Source: Methylocaldum marinum
GTDB taxonomy: Bacteria > Pseudomonadota > Gammaproteobacteria > Methylococcales > Methylococcaceae
DNA length: 64,000 nucleotides
Reading direction: 5' to 3'
Assembly: GCF_003584645.1 (NCBI RefSeq)
Contig: NZ_AP017928.1
Location: 2,890,395-2,954,394 of the forward strand
Below are positions 9,058 through 17,810 of the stretch, in pieces. Positions within the stretch are counted from its first letter, which is position 1, and each line of letters begins with the position of its first letter. The notes under the pieces were generated by a model. It ran no database searches and was not told the origin of the DNA. It saw nothing but the letters and a program-made list of their open reading frames with translations. The translations under genes were made by a program, and so were the position numbers.

Positions 9058-11532
9058 AAACCCGTTCATCGCCGAGCGCTGTCGCGCCGAAACACCTCGA
9101 TACGCCTCCCGAGGCAGGGATGCGAGCGCTTCGTCGTGGGTAACAGGCGAACGGATGGGCTGGACTTCGTCCTCGGTATCCGCCGAATCCGATTTTCGCC
9201 CGGACGACTGGTCGAACAACGGCAATCGAATTGAAAACTCGGTGCCTTGGTCTTTGCCGTAACTGACTACCGAAATTCTGCCGCCGTGCATTTCCACTAG
9301 ACTTTTCACGAGGGCCAAACCGACACCCAGCCCGCTATGTCCGTTATGCAGCGGTCGCTCATATTGAACGAAGGGTTCGAAAATGTGTTCGAGCGCGTCC
9401 GGTTCAATGCCGATACCGTTGTCCCGGACCTTGATCGCAATTTCCGGCCCTTTGCGCTCCATCGCCAATTCAATCCGGCCATTTCCGGGCGTGAATTTCG
9501 CGGCGTTCATCAACAGATTTGCGATGATCTGCGAAAGCCTTGCCGGGTCTCCCCAAAGATAAAGCGGCTGGCCGGTTCCCCGGTACACCAACTCCTGTTG
9601 GTTGTTCTCGATCACCGGCCGGCAAACTTCAACCGCGTGGGCAATGACCGAGGCCATGTCGGTAACTTCAAAGCTCAGCTTTAACTTGCCTCTGGCCACC
9701 CGCGAGATATCCAGAAGATCATTGATCAGCCGAGTCAGATATTTGACCTGGCGTTCGATACTCTCGGTAGCCGACTCGATCAGTTCCGGTCGTTCCGAAC
9801 CACGCCGTTTCAACAACTGCGCCGATGTCAAAATGGGGGCTAGCGGATTCCGAAGTTCGTGCGCCAACAAGGCGATGAACTCGTCCTTTCTTCGGTCCGC
9901 TTCGCGCAGCGCTTCTTCAACTTCCTTGACGTGACGCAAACTGTCTTCCGCACGTTTCCGGTCGGTCACGTCGGAAAGGACGCCGACCAGCCTTCGGCTG
10001 CCTCGAAAGAGCTGGCCTCGCGCTTCCACCCAATTCAATTTTCCGTCCGGCAAGACGATCTGGAATTCTTGGCGATAGCTCTCTACCGGCTGGACTTCGG
10101 TTTGGGAACTCAAGGGCAGATTCCGCTCGGCGAGATCTTTTACCCAGGCCAGGAATTGATCTTCGAATCCTATGGCCGAATGAAGATTCGTGGGGTCCAG
10201 CCATGTAACCGCACCGGTCGCGGAATCCCGCTCCCAAACCGTCATGCGTCCAACTTCAAGAGCAAGCAGCAGGCGCGCCTGGCTCTCTCGCCACGCCTCC
10301 TCGCCGCATTTGATCTGATGAATGTCCATGGCAATGCCCATCCACTGGCGAACCCGGCCTCCATCGTCACGAAGCGGCAATGCACGGACGAGATGCCAAC
10401 GATACTCTCCGCTCCGATAACAGCGAAATCGTAGCTCCGTCTCGTAAGGACAGCTCTTCTCCAGAGCCTCCGCCTGCTCGGCAAATACCCTTTCGCGATC
10501 CTCCGGATGCAATACCGACGCCCATCCTTGGCCCAAGCTCTGCTCCAATGTTAGGCCGCTGTACTCCAACCAGTGGTGACTCGCATAGAGCAAGGAACCG
10601 TCCGGAGCAGCCGTCCAGATTGCGAGCGGCGACACTTCCGCCAACAGCCGGTATTTTTCCTCGCTTTCCTTCAGTGTTTCCTCGAATCGCTTCTGTCCGG
10701 AGATCTCCCTTACGGCCACATTTACACCGGACACAAATCCGTCGCTTTCCTTGGCCGGAAATAGATTCACCAACAAAACAGGTTTTGTCCGAGCACCTTC
10801 CAGGGTGATGTCGGCAATCTCTTTATCCAGAATCGGCTCGCCCGATACGATCACCCGCCGCAACAGCGGAACCATCGCGAGCCCTATCTCCGGAACGACC
10901 TTTTGTACGCTTTGTCCGATGTGCTCCTCTACAGGAATGCCGTGAATTTCAGCCAGTTCCCGGTTAACCCTGACGAAGCGCAGATCCCGGTCGATGAAGC
11001 AGAGCCCCACCGGCGCCGTTGCATAAATGCTTTCAATTTCGGAAAGCTGTGATTTCACGGCGCGCTGACTGCGAACCACCGATTCCTCGAGCCTCCGCCG
11101 ACGCACGATTTCCTGTTCCAACATCCGCTGACGGCGTTCCGCTTCCTGCGCCTTCAATCGGGAAAGCCGGTGCCAATGCCCTACCGCGTTCAACAGCAGG
11201 CCCTCGACCATGAAAAATACCAGCCGGACCTGCTCGTCGATATAGGGAAAAAGGCGCTGGACATCGGGCACCAATTTCCCGAACAGGAAATGATCCGCGG
11301 CGAGCCCCAGAATCATCGCGAACGCCCCGGCGCTCAAGCCGCCCAAGAAAGCACCCACGAGGATCGGGATGAGCAATAGAAGACTGACCGGAATCGGCCG
11401 GCTCATTTCGTAGGCCGCAAAAATCAACCCCAGGACGACGGCCAGCGCCACAACCACAGCGGCGTAGGGCGCAAGAACCTTGAATGAACTCCCTATTTTC
11501 AGCGTCTCTTCGGCTTTATTGAAACTGGACAC
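9010..11532 (-). CDS. Membrane PAS sensor histidine kinase
   Basis: An 840-residue sensor kinase. Residues about 15-120 form several membrane helices resembling the DUF4118/KdpD-type transmembrane module, followed by a coiled coil (about 125-160), three PAS-type domains (about 165-285, 285-405 and 410-540), a HisKA dimerisation domain with the phospho-acceptor His in [13 protein letters not shown] (about residue 560), and an HATPase_c domain with N box ([13 protein letters not shown]), G1 ([10 protein letters not shown]) and G2 ([13 protein letters not shown]). There is no receiver domain, so it needs a separate response regulator; the FixJ-type regulator at 14315-14929 is on the same strand upstream, now separated by a group II intron. 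The start is GTG with GAGGT six bases upstream. The ligand is unknown. Confidence 0.92.
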   Translation of the reverse strand: MSSFNKAEETLKIGSSFKVLAPYAAVVVALAVVLGLIFAAYEMSRPIPVSLLLLIPILVGAFLGGLSAGAFAMILGLAADHFLFGKLVPDVQRLFPYIDEQVRLVFFMVEGLLLNAVGHWHRLSRLKAQEAERRQRMLEQEIVRRRRLEESVVRSQRAVKSQLSEIESIYATAPVGLCFIDRDLRFVRVNRELAEIHGIPVEEHIGQSVQKVVPEIGLAMVPLLRRVIVSGEPILDKEIADITLEGARTKPVLLVNLFPAKESDGFVSGVNVAVREISGQKRFEETLKESEEKYRLLAEVSPLAIWTAAPDGSLLYASHHWLEYSGLTLEQSLGQGWASVLHPEDRERVFAEQAEALEKSCPYETELRFRCYRSGEYRWHLVRALPLRDDGGRVRQWMGIAMDIHQIKCGEEAWRESQARLLLALEVGRMTVWERDSATGAVTWLDPTNLHSAIGFEDQFLAWVKDLAERNLPLSSQTEVQPVESYRQEFQIVLPDGKLNWVEARGQLFRGSRRLVGVLSDVTDRKRAEDSLRHVKEVEEALREADRRKDEFIALLAHELRNPLAPILTSAQLLKRRGSERPELIESATESIERQVKYLTRLINDLLDISRVARGKLKLSFEVTDMASVIAHAVEVCRPVIENNQQELVYRGTGQPLYLWGDPARLSQIIANLLMNAAKFTPGNGRIELAMERKGPEIAIKVRDNGIGIEPDALEHIFEPFVQYERPLHNGHSGLGVGLALVKSLVEMHGGRISVVSYGKDQGTEFSIRLPLFDQSSGRKSDSADTEDEVQPIRSPVTHDEALASLPREAYRGVSARQRSAMNGFSDLEKQSDRVFQQFL

Positions 11533-11645
11533 GATTGACCTCTATTCCCATAGTCCTAAGTCACGGCCGCCAAGTTCAAAATACGATTCCTCGTCCAGAG
11601 CCAGCCGGCTATACCGCGGGGCCGAACGACAGAAGCCCTCTCGCG

Positions 11646-11715
11646 GTAGGAACGCCCGTTACCGGGCGCCCCCCGCACAGACCCGGACGTGCGGTTTTCC
11701 CGCATCCGGTTCCTC
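11646..11715 (-). ncRNA. Group II intron domains V and VI
   Basis: Read on the minus strand, 11715-11678 gives a 38-base hairpin with the GAGGAACCGGATGCGG arm, a GAAA tetraloop and the ACCGCACGTCCGGGTC return arm: the conserved catalytic domain V. It is followed by a second hairpin (GGGCGCCCGG-TAA-CGGGCGTTCC, about 11676-11646), which fits domain VI with an unpaired A near its base. The position directly behind the stop codon of the intron-encoded protein is the normal one. Confidence 0.8.
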
Positions 11716-11746
11716 GGTTGTACTCGCCTTCGCGACGAGCGCGTTG

Positions 11747-13072
11747 TTATACAAAGGCCACAGGCTCGCGCCGCTTCTCGGTTGTCCGGGGCAAAGCCAC
11801 CTTTAACTTCTCCAGCGCTGCGCTGAACTGAGCCCAGTTAAAGCTGCTCCGCTTCCCACCCCGACGATTGAGCCACTTGAAGGCACACTGAATCGTCCCG
11901 GTGTAGAAACTGTTCAGCGACTGCTCATTGCTCCGCAGCCCGAAGTCGTTGTAGTGTCCCACCAACTTACGGTTCAGCTCCAGTACAAACTGGCGACCGC
12001 GTAGGTGGCGGTTGGCCCTGATCCACTCTTTCATCCGTCGCTTGGCGCTTTGCAGTTTCTTTCGCGCCGTGCGCTTCATGACCCGCAGCTCACCTCGCCA
12101 GTCCAGGCGCCAGTACAGCTCGAAGCCAAGGAACGCGAAGCGGCGAGGGAGTCCGGGGTGAAAGCGGCTGAAACGGAGGATGCGGGTCTTCTCCGGGGCC
12201 ACCTGCAACCCAAACTTATGCAGGCGCTTCGGCAGCACTCGGTAGAACCGCTCGGCATCATGCGGATACTGGAAGGCGCAGACAAAGTCATCCGCGTAGC
12301 GGATGAGAATGACCTGACCGCCGCAACGTGGCTTGACCCTGCGCTCGAACCAAAGATCCAAGGCATAGTGCAAGTAGACGTTGGCCCGTATCGGCGACAC
12401 GATGCCGCCTTGCGGGGTCCCGGTCACCGGGTGCAGTACCTGCCCGTCGGTGTCCAGTATGCCCGCCTTCAGCCATTTACGGATGAGGTTGAGAAAAGCC
12501 CGGTCGTCGATCCGCAGGCTCAACATTTCCAGTCGCCAGTCGTGATCGATGGTGTCGAAGAAGCCTTTGATGTCGGCCTCCACCCCGTGTCCAATCTTGC
12601 CGTATTGAAGGTTGAACCCGAGATCGCCAACCGCATCCTTGGCCCCTCGCCCGGGACGGTAGCCATAACTGACGGGCAGGAAGTCCTGCTCGTAGATGGC
12701 GCCCAACAGCTTGGCGCAGGCGAGCTGCACCCACTGGTCTTCCAGAGCGGGGATCCCCAGCGGGCGTTCGCCGCCGTTTTCCTTGGGGATGTAGCCGCGT
12801 CGGACCCGTTTGGCCCGGTAGCGTTTTGTCTTCAGTCGCTCCGCCAGTGACTCGATGCTGGCGGTGAGGTCCTGCTCGTACGCCTGTCCCGTTACATCGT
12901 CCACGCCACTGGCCGCTCGCTTGTTCAGGTCGCGCCAGCAGCGGTGGAGTAACGGGCCATCCAGGCACCGGTAGAGGTCCCGAACACGGTGGTCTTTGCA
13001 GGTCTGCGCCCGCCGTGCTATTCCCCGCAGTGAGGTTTGCTCGTGTTGTTCCAGTCCGACTGTGTCCGGCAT
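11747..13072 (-). CDS. ltrA: Group II intron reverse transcriptase/maturase
   Basis: A 441-residue intron-encoded protein (from ATG 13072, which has an AAAGGAAA ribosome binding site). It has the reverse transcriptase blocks: RRGYIPKENGGERPLGIPAL (RT-1/2), SYGYRPGRG (RT-2a), VEADIKGFFDTIDH (RT-3), GTPQGGIVSPIRANVYLH (RT-4) and the catalytic IRYADDFVCAF (RT-5, YADD), followed by the maturase domain X (about 330-420) with the family-typical WLNRRGGKRSSFNW segment. No H-N-H endonuclease domain is visible. The protein promotes splicing and target-primed reverse transcription of its own intron. The frame is open upstream to 13303, but that part is intron RNA. All catalytic residues are intact, so the element could still be active. 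Confidence 0.93.
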   Translation of the reverse strand: MPDTVGLEQHEQTSLRGIARRAQTCKDHRVRDLYRCLDGPLLHRCWRDLNKRAASGVDDVTGQAYEQDLTASIESLAERLKTKRYRAKRVRRGYIPKENGGERPLGIPALEDQWVQLACAKLLGAIYEQDFLPVSYGYRPGRGAKDAVGDLGFNLQYGKIGHGVEADIKGFFDTIDHDWRLEMLSLRIDDRAFLNLIRKWLKAGILDTDGQVLHPVTGTPQGGIVSPIRANVYLHYALDLWFERRVKPRCGGQVILIRYADDFVCAFQYPHDAERFYRVLPKRLHKFGLQVAPEKTRILRFSRFHPGLPRRFAFLGFELYWRLDWRGELRVMKRTARKKLQSAKRRMKEWIRANRHLRGRQFVLELNRKLVGHYNDFGLRSNEQSLNSFYTGTIQCAFKWLNRRGGKRSSFNWAQFSAALEKLKVALPRTTEKRREPVAFV

Positions 13073-13720
13073 GAGTTTCCTTTGCGGGCTACGTACTTCC
13101 GTCAGGTCCTTTCCCATGTACACGGCTTTCCCGTGCTCAGAGTACTCTGCCTGATAAGACACCCCAGGGGCTCCTAGCCGCCTCGCAGCGACCCACCTGG
13201 CATGGTCCGTTTCTTCCCCCTCGTTTAGGCTTCGGTCTAACCCTGTTTCCGGGTTTCCCCTTCGTGCCTCAACAGCCGCATGCCTTGCGAGCGGACAGAC
13301 CACCCCAGGTGCCTCTCCGGGGCTTCCCGAGTTCTACGACGTATCTCTTCCTGCATGCCACGGCCTGAGGACTCCGCCGGATCTCCACACCCTCGCCATA
13401 TACGGGTGCTTCTGTGTTGCCTTCGGTGCACGTTAAGACCCTCGGCATCCGGATTGAGCTTTTCGAAGCTGTACCCGCACTTCAGGGGGCGCGACCACCC
13501 CTACGGCCTACAGGATTCTCTGTCTACGCTTATCCTGCCTTGTGTTCGTGCCTCCGCACTCCGCCGCAAGTCCAAGACTCGATACGGGCGGGTGGCTAGC
13601 CCTTACCCGACGGGGACTTCCACCCCGCAAGATACGCCGAGCTTTGCTCGGCGCGATAACGTATTTGTATCAGCAACGGATTGAATGCGCCATCTCGGCG
13701 TATCAACCCGGAAACGGCAC

Positions 13721-14314
13721 TGTCGGAAATGGATTCCCGACTCGCGAGTGCCCGACAGCAGGTTTGAAAATGCTCCGGCGGCAAGCACCCGCCCGCCGCA
13801 CAGTCGAGCACGTCCAACTGCCGCTTCCCGGATCATTCGGACCACAAGCCATGTACCGCCGGCCACGGTCCGTGAGGCAGAACCCCGAAGGACCAAAACC
13901 AAGTACAGTGTAATTCGGTCTTGCTCGTTCCAAGACTTTTTACGCATTCGGAGGGAGACTTACGATCGCGGGGTTCGCTCGGCAGGATTGGCCGGTGTGC
14001 GGGACGCGCCGCAAGCGGCCGAGGGCGAGCCTATCCTGAGTTCGCCGAAGGGCCTGTCCTGAGCTCGCCGAAGGGGCGCCCGCAATCCGGACTTCGGGAA
14101 TTCTTTCCCGTCCGATGGAGCCGATATGACAACAGATCAAGGCGTTGATCGGAAATCCCTTGCCCGACGAATACTGCGTCTAGCTCCCCAAATACCCTCT
14201 TAGGCACCGGCTCAAGCCAAAACGGATCCGTCGGCACGACGCTCTCCAGCCCGCACCAAATCGTACCGGTTAAACCAAGACCAGACCTCTACCGATAGGA
14301 TCTGAACTTGCTGA
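13721..14314. other. Gene-poor spacer between group II intron and response regulator
   Basis: About 590 bases with no protein I can support; the open frames are short, overlap on both strands, and lack ribosome binding sites. It contains a short tandem repeat at 14029-14076. A 25-codon ORF at 14126-14203 has a fair ribosome binding site but nothing else to recommend it. The region may be a remnant landing zone for mobile elements. Confidence 0.4.
14029..14076. repeat. Two tandem copies of a 23-base repeat
   Basis: Two near-identical units, GCCTATCCTGAGTTCGCCGA(AGG) and GCCTGTCCTGAGCTCGCCGA(AGG), lie with a 23-base period and differ at two positions. The CCTGAG-(C/T)TCGCCGAAGG core is of the kind found as dispersed intergenic repeats in many proteobacterial genomes. 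I see no further copy in this window. Confidence 0.7.
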
Positions 14315-14929
14315 TTAACGGATCCCCATTTGAATCGCAAGGGCCACGAGGTCGGCAAGCGATTGAACGCCCAGCTTTTCCATAATGCGGGCACGGTGAA
14401 TTTCGGCGGTACGATGACTGATACCCAATGCCTTTCCGACCTGTTTGGCCGAATAGCCTCGCGCAAGATACACCAAGATTTCCTTTTCGCGGGGTGTCAG
14501 GTTGGCATAAAGAGCATCGAGTTCATGCTGCCGCGACTTTTCTTCATGGCGTTGGTAGCTCAGCGCGAGTGCATTTCGTATAGCCGGGATCAGAACGTCG
14601 GCGTCCACGGGTTTCTCGAGGAAGTCCACGGCTCCGCCCTTGAAGGCTGCCGTCGATTTTGGCACATCGCCAAACCCCGTCAGGAAGATTATGGGGAGAT
14701 TGAAACCCCTCTCGGTCAGGATCTGCTGCAGATCCAATCCGGAAATCAGAGGGAGGTTGATATCCAGAATTAAACATCCATGTTGCTCGGGCTTTACCGA
14801 GGCGAGGAAATCGGGCCCGGACAGGTAGGTTTCCACAACAAAGCCCTCCGCCCTCAACAGCGCTGCCAAGGCATCGCACACATCAGGGTCATCGTCGACG
14901 ATGAAAACTGTTAGTCCATTAACAGCCAT
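14315..14929 (-). CDS. FixJ/NarL-family response regulator
   Basis: A 204-residue two-domain transcription regulator (from ATG 14929). The receiver domain (residues 5-120) starts VFIVDDDPDVCDAL, has the phospho-acceptor Asp in LILDINLP (about residue 55) and the conserved Lys in LEKPVDAD. The C-terminal LuxR-type helix-turn-helix (about 140-200) reads LTPREKEILVYLARGYSAKQ followed by a recognition helix with ISHRTAEIHRARIMEKLG. The short linker and sequence style put it with FixJ/TodT/StyR-like regulators. I preferred 14929 to the upstream start at 15022 because the receiver begins right after it and AAAGGCG lies upstream. The likely kinase partner is the PAS kinase at 9010-11532, on the same strand beyond the intron. 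Confidence 0.92.
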   Translation of the reverse strand: MAVNGLTVFIVDDDPDVCDALAALLRAEGFVVETYLSGPDFLASVKPEQHGCLILDINLPLISGLDLQQILTERGFNLPIIFLTGFGDVPKSTAAFKGGAVDFLEKPVDADVLIPAIRNALALSYQRHEEKSRQHELDALYANLTPREKEILVYLARGYSAKQVGKALGISHRTAEIHRARIMEKLGVQSLADLVALAIQMGIR

Positions 14930-15473
14930 ATCTAACGCCTTTTCAATTAGTATGGTTTCGAGGGTATGCGGACGGTATTTTCCATGAAGGTCATGCATTT
15001 GTATATACGAATATGCAGCCAAACCGGCACGAAAATTAGTTGGCGATAGCGTTATCCTATCGTCCCAAAGATACCCATGTAAACCTAAGCTTACATCAGA
15101 AAAGGCTTTACATGCGTAGAACCCGCGGAAGATTGCCGTCGGACACCTCGCCGCTTGCCGGCCTTTCTGGCGCAGTCTCCCGACTCAATCGCCAAGACCG
15201 CCTCCCGCCCGATGGATTTGGACTTTTCGGGAAGATATGACACCCGATCATACGCCCAAACCCAAGTCACGAGAACCTTGGTTTCAGCCTACTCAGTAGC
15301 TTGCCGTGGCCATCGGCGCCGCTTAAGGGGGATCCACCGTGTACATGGAGCCCTGACGGGTGCTCGCCGGGTCCTGACGGCTCGGGCGACGTGGCGGTTC
15401 CCCCCCTCTGTGGAATCCGACAAAAATCTCTTGACGGGGACCCGCGCCCTCGACGCCCGGCACGCTCGGCGCG
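14930..15473. promoter_or_regulatory. Intergenic region with two dyads upstream of the response regulator
   Basis: About 540 bases without a supported gene. The half next to the response regulator is AT-rich and holds two dyads: an imperfect one at 14995-15018 (TGCAT...ATGCA arms around TTGTATATACGAA), roughly 66-90 bases upstream of the regulator ATG, and a second at 15078-15095 (TGTAA-N8-TTACA). Both look like protein-binding sites, perhaps for autoregulation. The remaining part, towards 15473, shows nothing recognisable. Confidence 0.45.
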
Positions 15474-15629
15474 ATGACGCGCTTGGAAGAGGTTGAGAAA
15501 TGCGGGCCGGAACTTGTCAAACAACTAAAAGAGATCCAGCCGTATATTACCGGGGTTTCCGCCAAGCGAGCGCAAAACATACTCCGGCTGTTTCAAAAAC
15601 CTCAAGACCATGGCCAAGGCAAACGATGA
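15474..15629 (+). CDS. Possible 51-codon upstream ORF coupled to the phospholipase D gene
   Basis: ATG at 15474 opens 51 codons that end with TGA at 15627-15629, overlapping the ATG (15626) of the phospholipase D-VTT gene in an ATGA junction. The product is mainly helical and basic (LEEVEKCGPELVKQLKEIQP, then VSAKRAQNILRLF). I do not recognise a family. There is no clear ribosome binding site, so it may not be translated; the precise junction is the main argument for it. It could serve to couple translation of the downstream gene, which itself has only a weak binding site. Confidence 0.35.
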   Translation: MTRLEEVEKCGPELVKQLKEIQPYITGVSAKRAQNILRLFQKPQDHGQGKR

Positions 15630-17794
15630 GGACTTTCGACGCCCATGAAAACGTCGAGAACCGGATACTCCGGCCGGGAAGCAACTGCTGGCGCAGCGCC
15701 CATGCCAGCCGGGTTTCGTTCCTGATCGACAGTTCGGCGTATTTTCCTGCCTTACGGGAGGCAGCGATCCGCGCTCGGCACGCTATTTTCATTGTCGGCT
15801 GGGATATCGACAGCCGAACCAAGCTGGTTCAGGACGGCGTCAACGACGGATTTCCGATCCAGCTCGGCGACTTTCTAAAATCACTCGCCGACCACCGACG
15901 CGGACTGGAGGTCTACATCTTGAACTGGGATTTCGCAATGCTTTATGCAGCCGGCCGCGAAGTCCTGCCCATCTATACCCTTGGTTGGCAAAGCCATCGG
16001 CACCTGCATTTCTATCTGGACGGCAGGCATCCAGTCGGTGCTTCGCATCACCAGAAAATCGTGGTTATCGACGATGCCGTGGCTTTTGTCGGTGGCATGG
16101 ATCTCGCGCAGGAGCGCTGGGATACGCCTGACCATGAGCCTAATGCACCTTACCGGCGAAGATCCAACGGGCAAGCCTATCCGCCGGTCCACGACGTCCA
16201 AATGATGGCGGACGGAGCGGCCGCGGCGGCGCTCGGGGTTTTGGTTCGCGAGCGCTGGCGCCTGGCGACGGGCTGCGAACTCGGCATCGGCAATCATGCC
16301 GCGACGGATCCCTGGCCACCGTCGATAGCCCCGGACATTCGCAATGTAGACATCGCGATCTCCCGCACCATACCGCGCTTCAACGGCGCAGGCGAAATCC
16401 TCGAGCTCCGGCAGCTTTACCTCGATGCTATCAAGTCGGCAAAGGATACGATTTACATCGAAAACCAATATCTCACGGCATCCTCGATAGGTTCTCTGCT
16501 CGAATTTCGGCTGCGCCAACCGTCTCCACCCGAGGTCGTGGTCGTATCACGGCTGACCGGCGGCGGCTGGCTCGAACAAACCACAATGGAAGTGCTGCGG
16601 GCCCGCCTACTCCGCCGCCTTCGGGCAGCCGACCGATACCGCAAATTCCGCATCTATTATCCTCACTGCGAAGGTCTGGACGAACAGTGCATCAATGTAC
16701 ATTCCAAACTGATGGTGGTGGACGACCGCCTCGCACTGGTCGGCTCGGCGAATCTGAACAATCGCTCGATGGGGCTGGACACTGAATGCAATCTGGCCGT
16801 GGAAGCAACCGACGCCGAGACTGCTACGGCGATTGCCGGCTTGCGGAACCGATTGCTCGCCGAGCATCTGGGCGTAGGTACCGATCGAGTGGAACAGGCC
16901 ATCAGAAACGAGGGATCGCTGATTCGCGGCATCGAAAGTTTGCGCGGAAACGCACACACACTCAGGCACCTGGAAGGTGAGGTATCACCCGAGGCCGACG
17001 CTCTGCTGCCCCAGGCCAGCGTGGTCGATCCGGAGGCGCCTATCGATCCGGACCGTTTGATCGACGAACTGATTCCGGTCGAGCATAGGCCCTCCGCCCG
17101 CAAGCGGATTACCGCCACCCTCAGCCTACTGGCGGCGATCGGAGCGCTTGCCGCCGCGTGGCGCTGGGGCCCGCTGCACGACTGGCTGGACAAAGAGACG
17201 CTGATCAGTGTTGGACGCACGTTTCAGCGGATTCCGGCAACACCGGTATGGGTCATCGGAGCCTATATCATCGCCGCCCTGACGGCGATACCGATCACAC
17301 TCGTGATCTTTGTCACCGCCGTAGTGTTCGGTCCTACCTCGGGTTTCGTTTACGCTATTCTCGGATCGCTGATCAGCGCCTCCCTCACCTTTGCGCTCGG
17401 CCAAGTCTTCGGTCGAGATCTCGTGCGACGACTGGGCGGTAGTAGGCTCAATACGCTCAGTCGTTGGCTGCGCCATCGTGGCTTACTTGCCATGCTCACG
17501 GTTCGGCTGATACCGGTTGCGCCGTTCACCGTGGTCAACCTGGTCGCAGGAGCCTCTCACATCCGTTTCCGCGATTTTTTACTCGGAACGATCTTCGGCA
17601 TGGTCCCGGGCACCCTGGCCATCACGGTTTTCTCCGATCGCTTGGCGGCCGCGGTACATCATCCCAGCCCGGTCAACATCGCCTTGCTCGTCGGTTCCGC
17701 CATCGTTATCGGAACTGCTGCCTTCGCCACCTATCGATGGCTGCGCCGGCGGGAAGTGGAAAATGCGGCATGCGCCGGCGGCTCGGTAGGATAG
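15626..17794 (+). CDS. Phospholipase D-like / VTT membrane fusion protein
   Basis: A 722-residue fusion. Residues about 20-480 form a bacterial phospholipase D/cardiolipin synthase-like region with two HKD motifs: HHQKIVVIDDAVAFVGGMD (first) and HSKLMVVDDRLALVGSANLNN (second), each H-x-K-x4-D. After a linker, residues about 520-710 form a VTT/SNARE-associated (DedA/TVP38-type) membrane domain with several helices and the FVTAVVFGPTSGF and GLLAMLTVRLIPVAPFTVVN segments typical of that family. PLD-VTT fusions occur in many bacteria and are thought to act on membrane lipids, but the substrate is unknown. The next gene, 16 bases downstream, is an endonuclease/exonuclease/phosphatase-family protein, a common companion. 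ATG 15626 is preferred to the longer frame because the conserved sequence begins soon after. Confidence 0.9.
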   Translation: MRTFDAHENVENRILRPGSNCWRSAHASRVSFLIDSSAYFPALREAAIRARHAIFIVGWDIDSRTKLVQDGVNDGFPIQLGDFLKSLADHRRGLEVYILNWDFAMLYAAGREVLPIYTLGWQSHRHLHFYLDGRHPVGASHHQKIVVIDDAVAFVGGMDLAQERWDTPDHEPNAPYRRRSNGQAYPPVHDVQMMADGAAAAALGVLVRERWRLATGCELGIGNHAATDPWPPSIAPDIRNVDIAISRTIPRFNGAGEILELRQLYLDAIKSAKDTIYIENQYLTASSIGSLLEFRLRQPSPPEVVVVSRLTGGGWLEQTTMEVLRARLLRRLRAADRYRKFRIYYPHCEGLDEQCINVHSKLMVVDDRLALVGSANLNNRSMGLDTECNLAVEATDAETATAIAGLRNRLLAEHLGVGTDRVEQAIRNEGSLIRGIESLRGNAHTLRHLEGEVSPEADALLPQASVVDPEAPIDPDRLIDELIPVEHRPSARKRITATLSLLAAIGALAAAWRWGPLHDWLDKETLISVGRTFQRIPATPVWVIGAYIIAALTAIPITLVIFVTAVVFGPTSGFVYAILGSLISASLTFALGQVFGRDLVRRLGGSRLNTLSRWLRHRGLLAMLTVRLIPVAPFTVVNLVAGASHIRFRDFLLGTIFGMVPGTLAITVFSDRLAAAVHHPSPVNIALLVGSAIVIGTAAFATYRWLRRREVENAACAGGSVG

Positions 17795-17810
17795 CGGGGC
17801 CGGCCGAGTC

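Larger units (their letters stand above)
11646..13720 (-). mobile_element. Group II intron (boundaries approximate)
   Basis: A minus-strand retroelement with the standard layout: structured 5' RNA (domains I-III, about 13090-13720), the intron-encoded protein in domain IV, then domains V and VI. The 3' end lies near 11640-11646, just after the domain VI hairpin, where the RNA reads CGTTCCTACC. The 5' end is unresolved: the consensus GTGYG is not present exactly; the closest candidate reads GTGCCG at 13720. Between them, an 11-base inverted repeat (13631-13641 with 13694-13704) forms a strong stem that could belong to domain I. The RNA-like GGGGTGGAAGTCCCC segment at about 13611-13625 supports intron RNA reaching at least that far. 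The intron sits between a histidine kinase gene and a response regulator gene on the same strand. Confidence 0.8.

Noticed and set aside
12005..12850. 281-codon plus-strand frame opposite the reverse transcriptase
   Set aside because: Shadow of the intron-encoded protein; translation shows no domain.
13073..13303. N-terminal extension of the intron-encoded protein
   Set aside because: The upstream part is intron RNA sequence; a ribosome binding site and family length support ATG 13072.
14126..14203. 25-codon ORF with GGAG before ATG in the spacer
   Set aside because: Too short, no family, and in a region full of repeats; listed only as a possibility.
15040..15240. 66-codon frame beside the regulator promoter
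   Set aside because: No family and no ribosome binding site; region better explained as regulatory.
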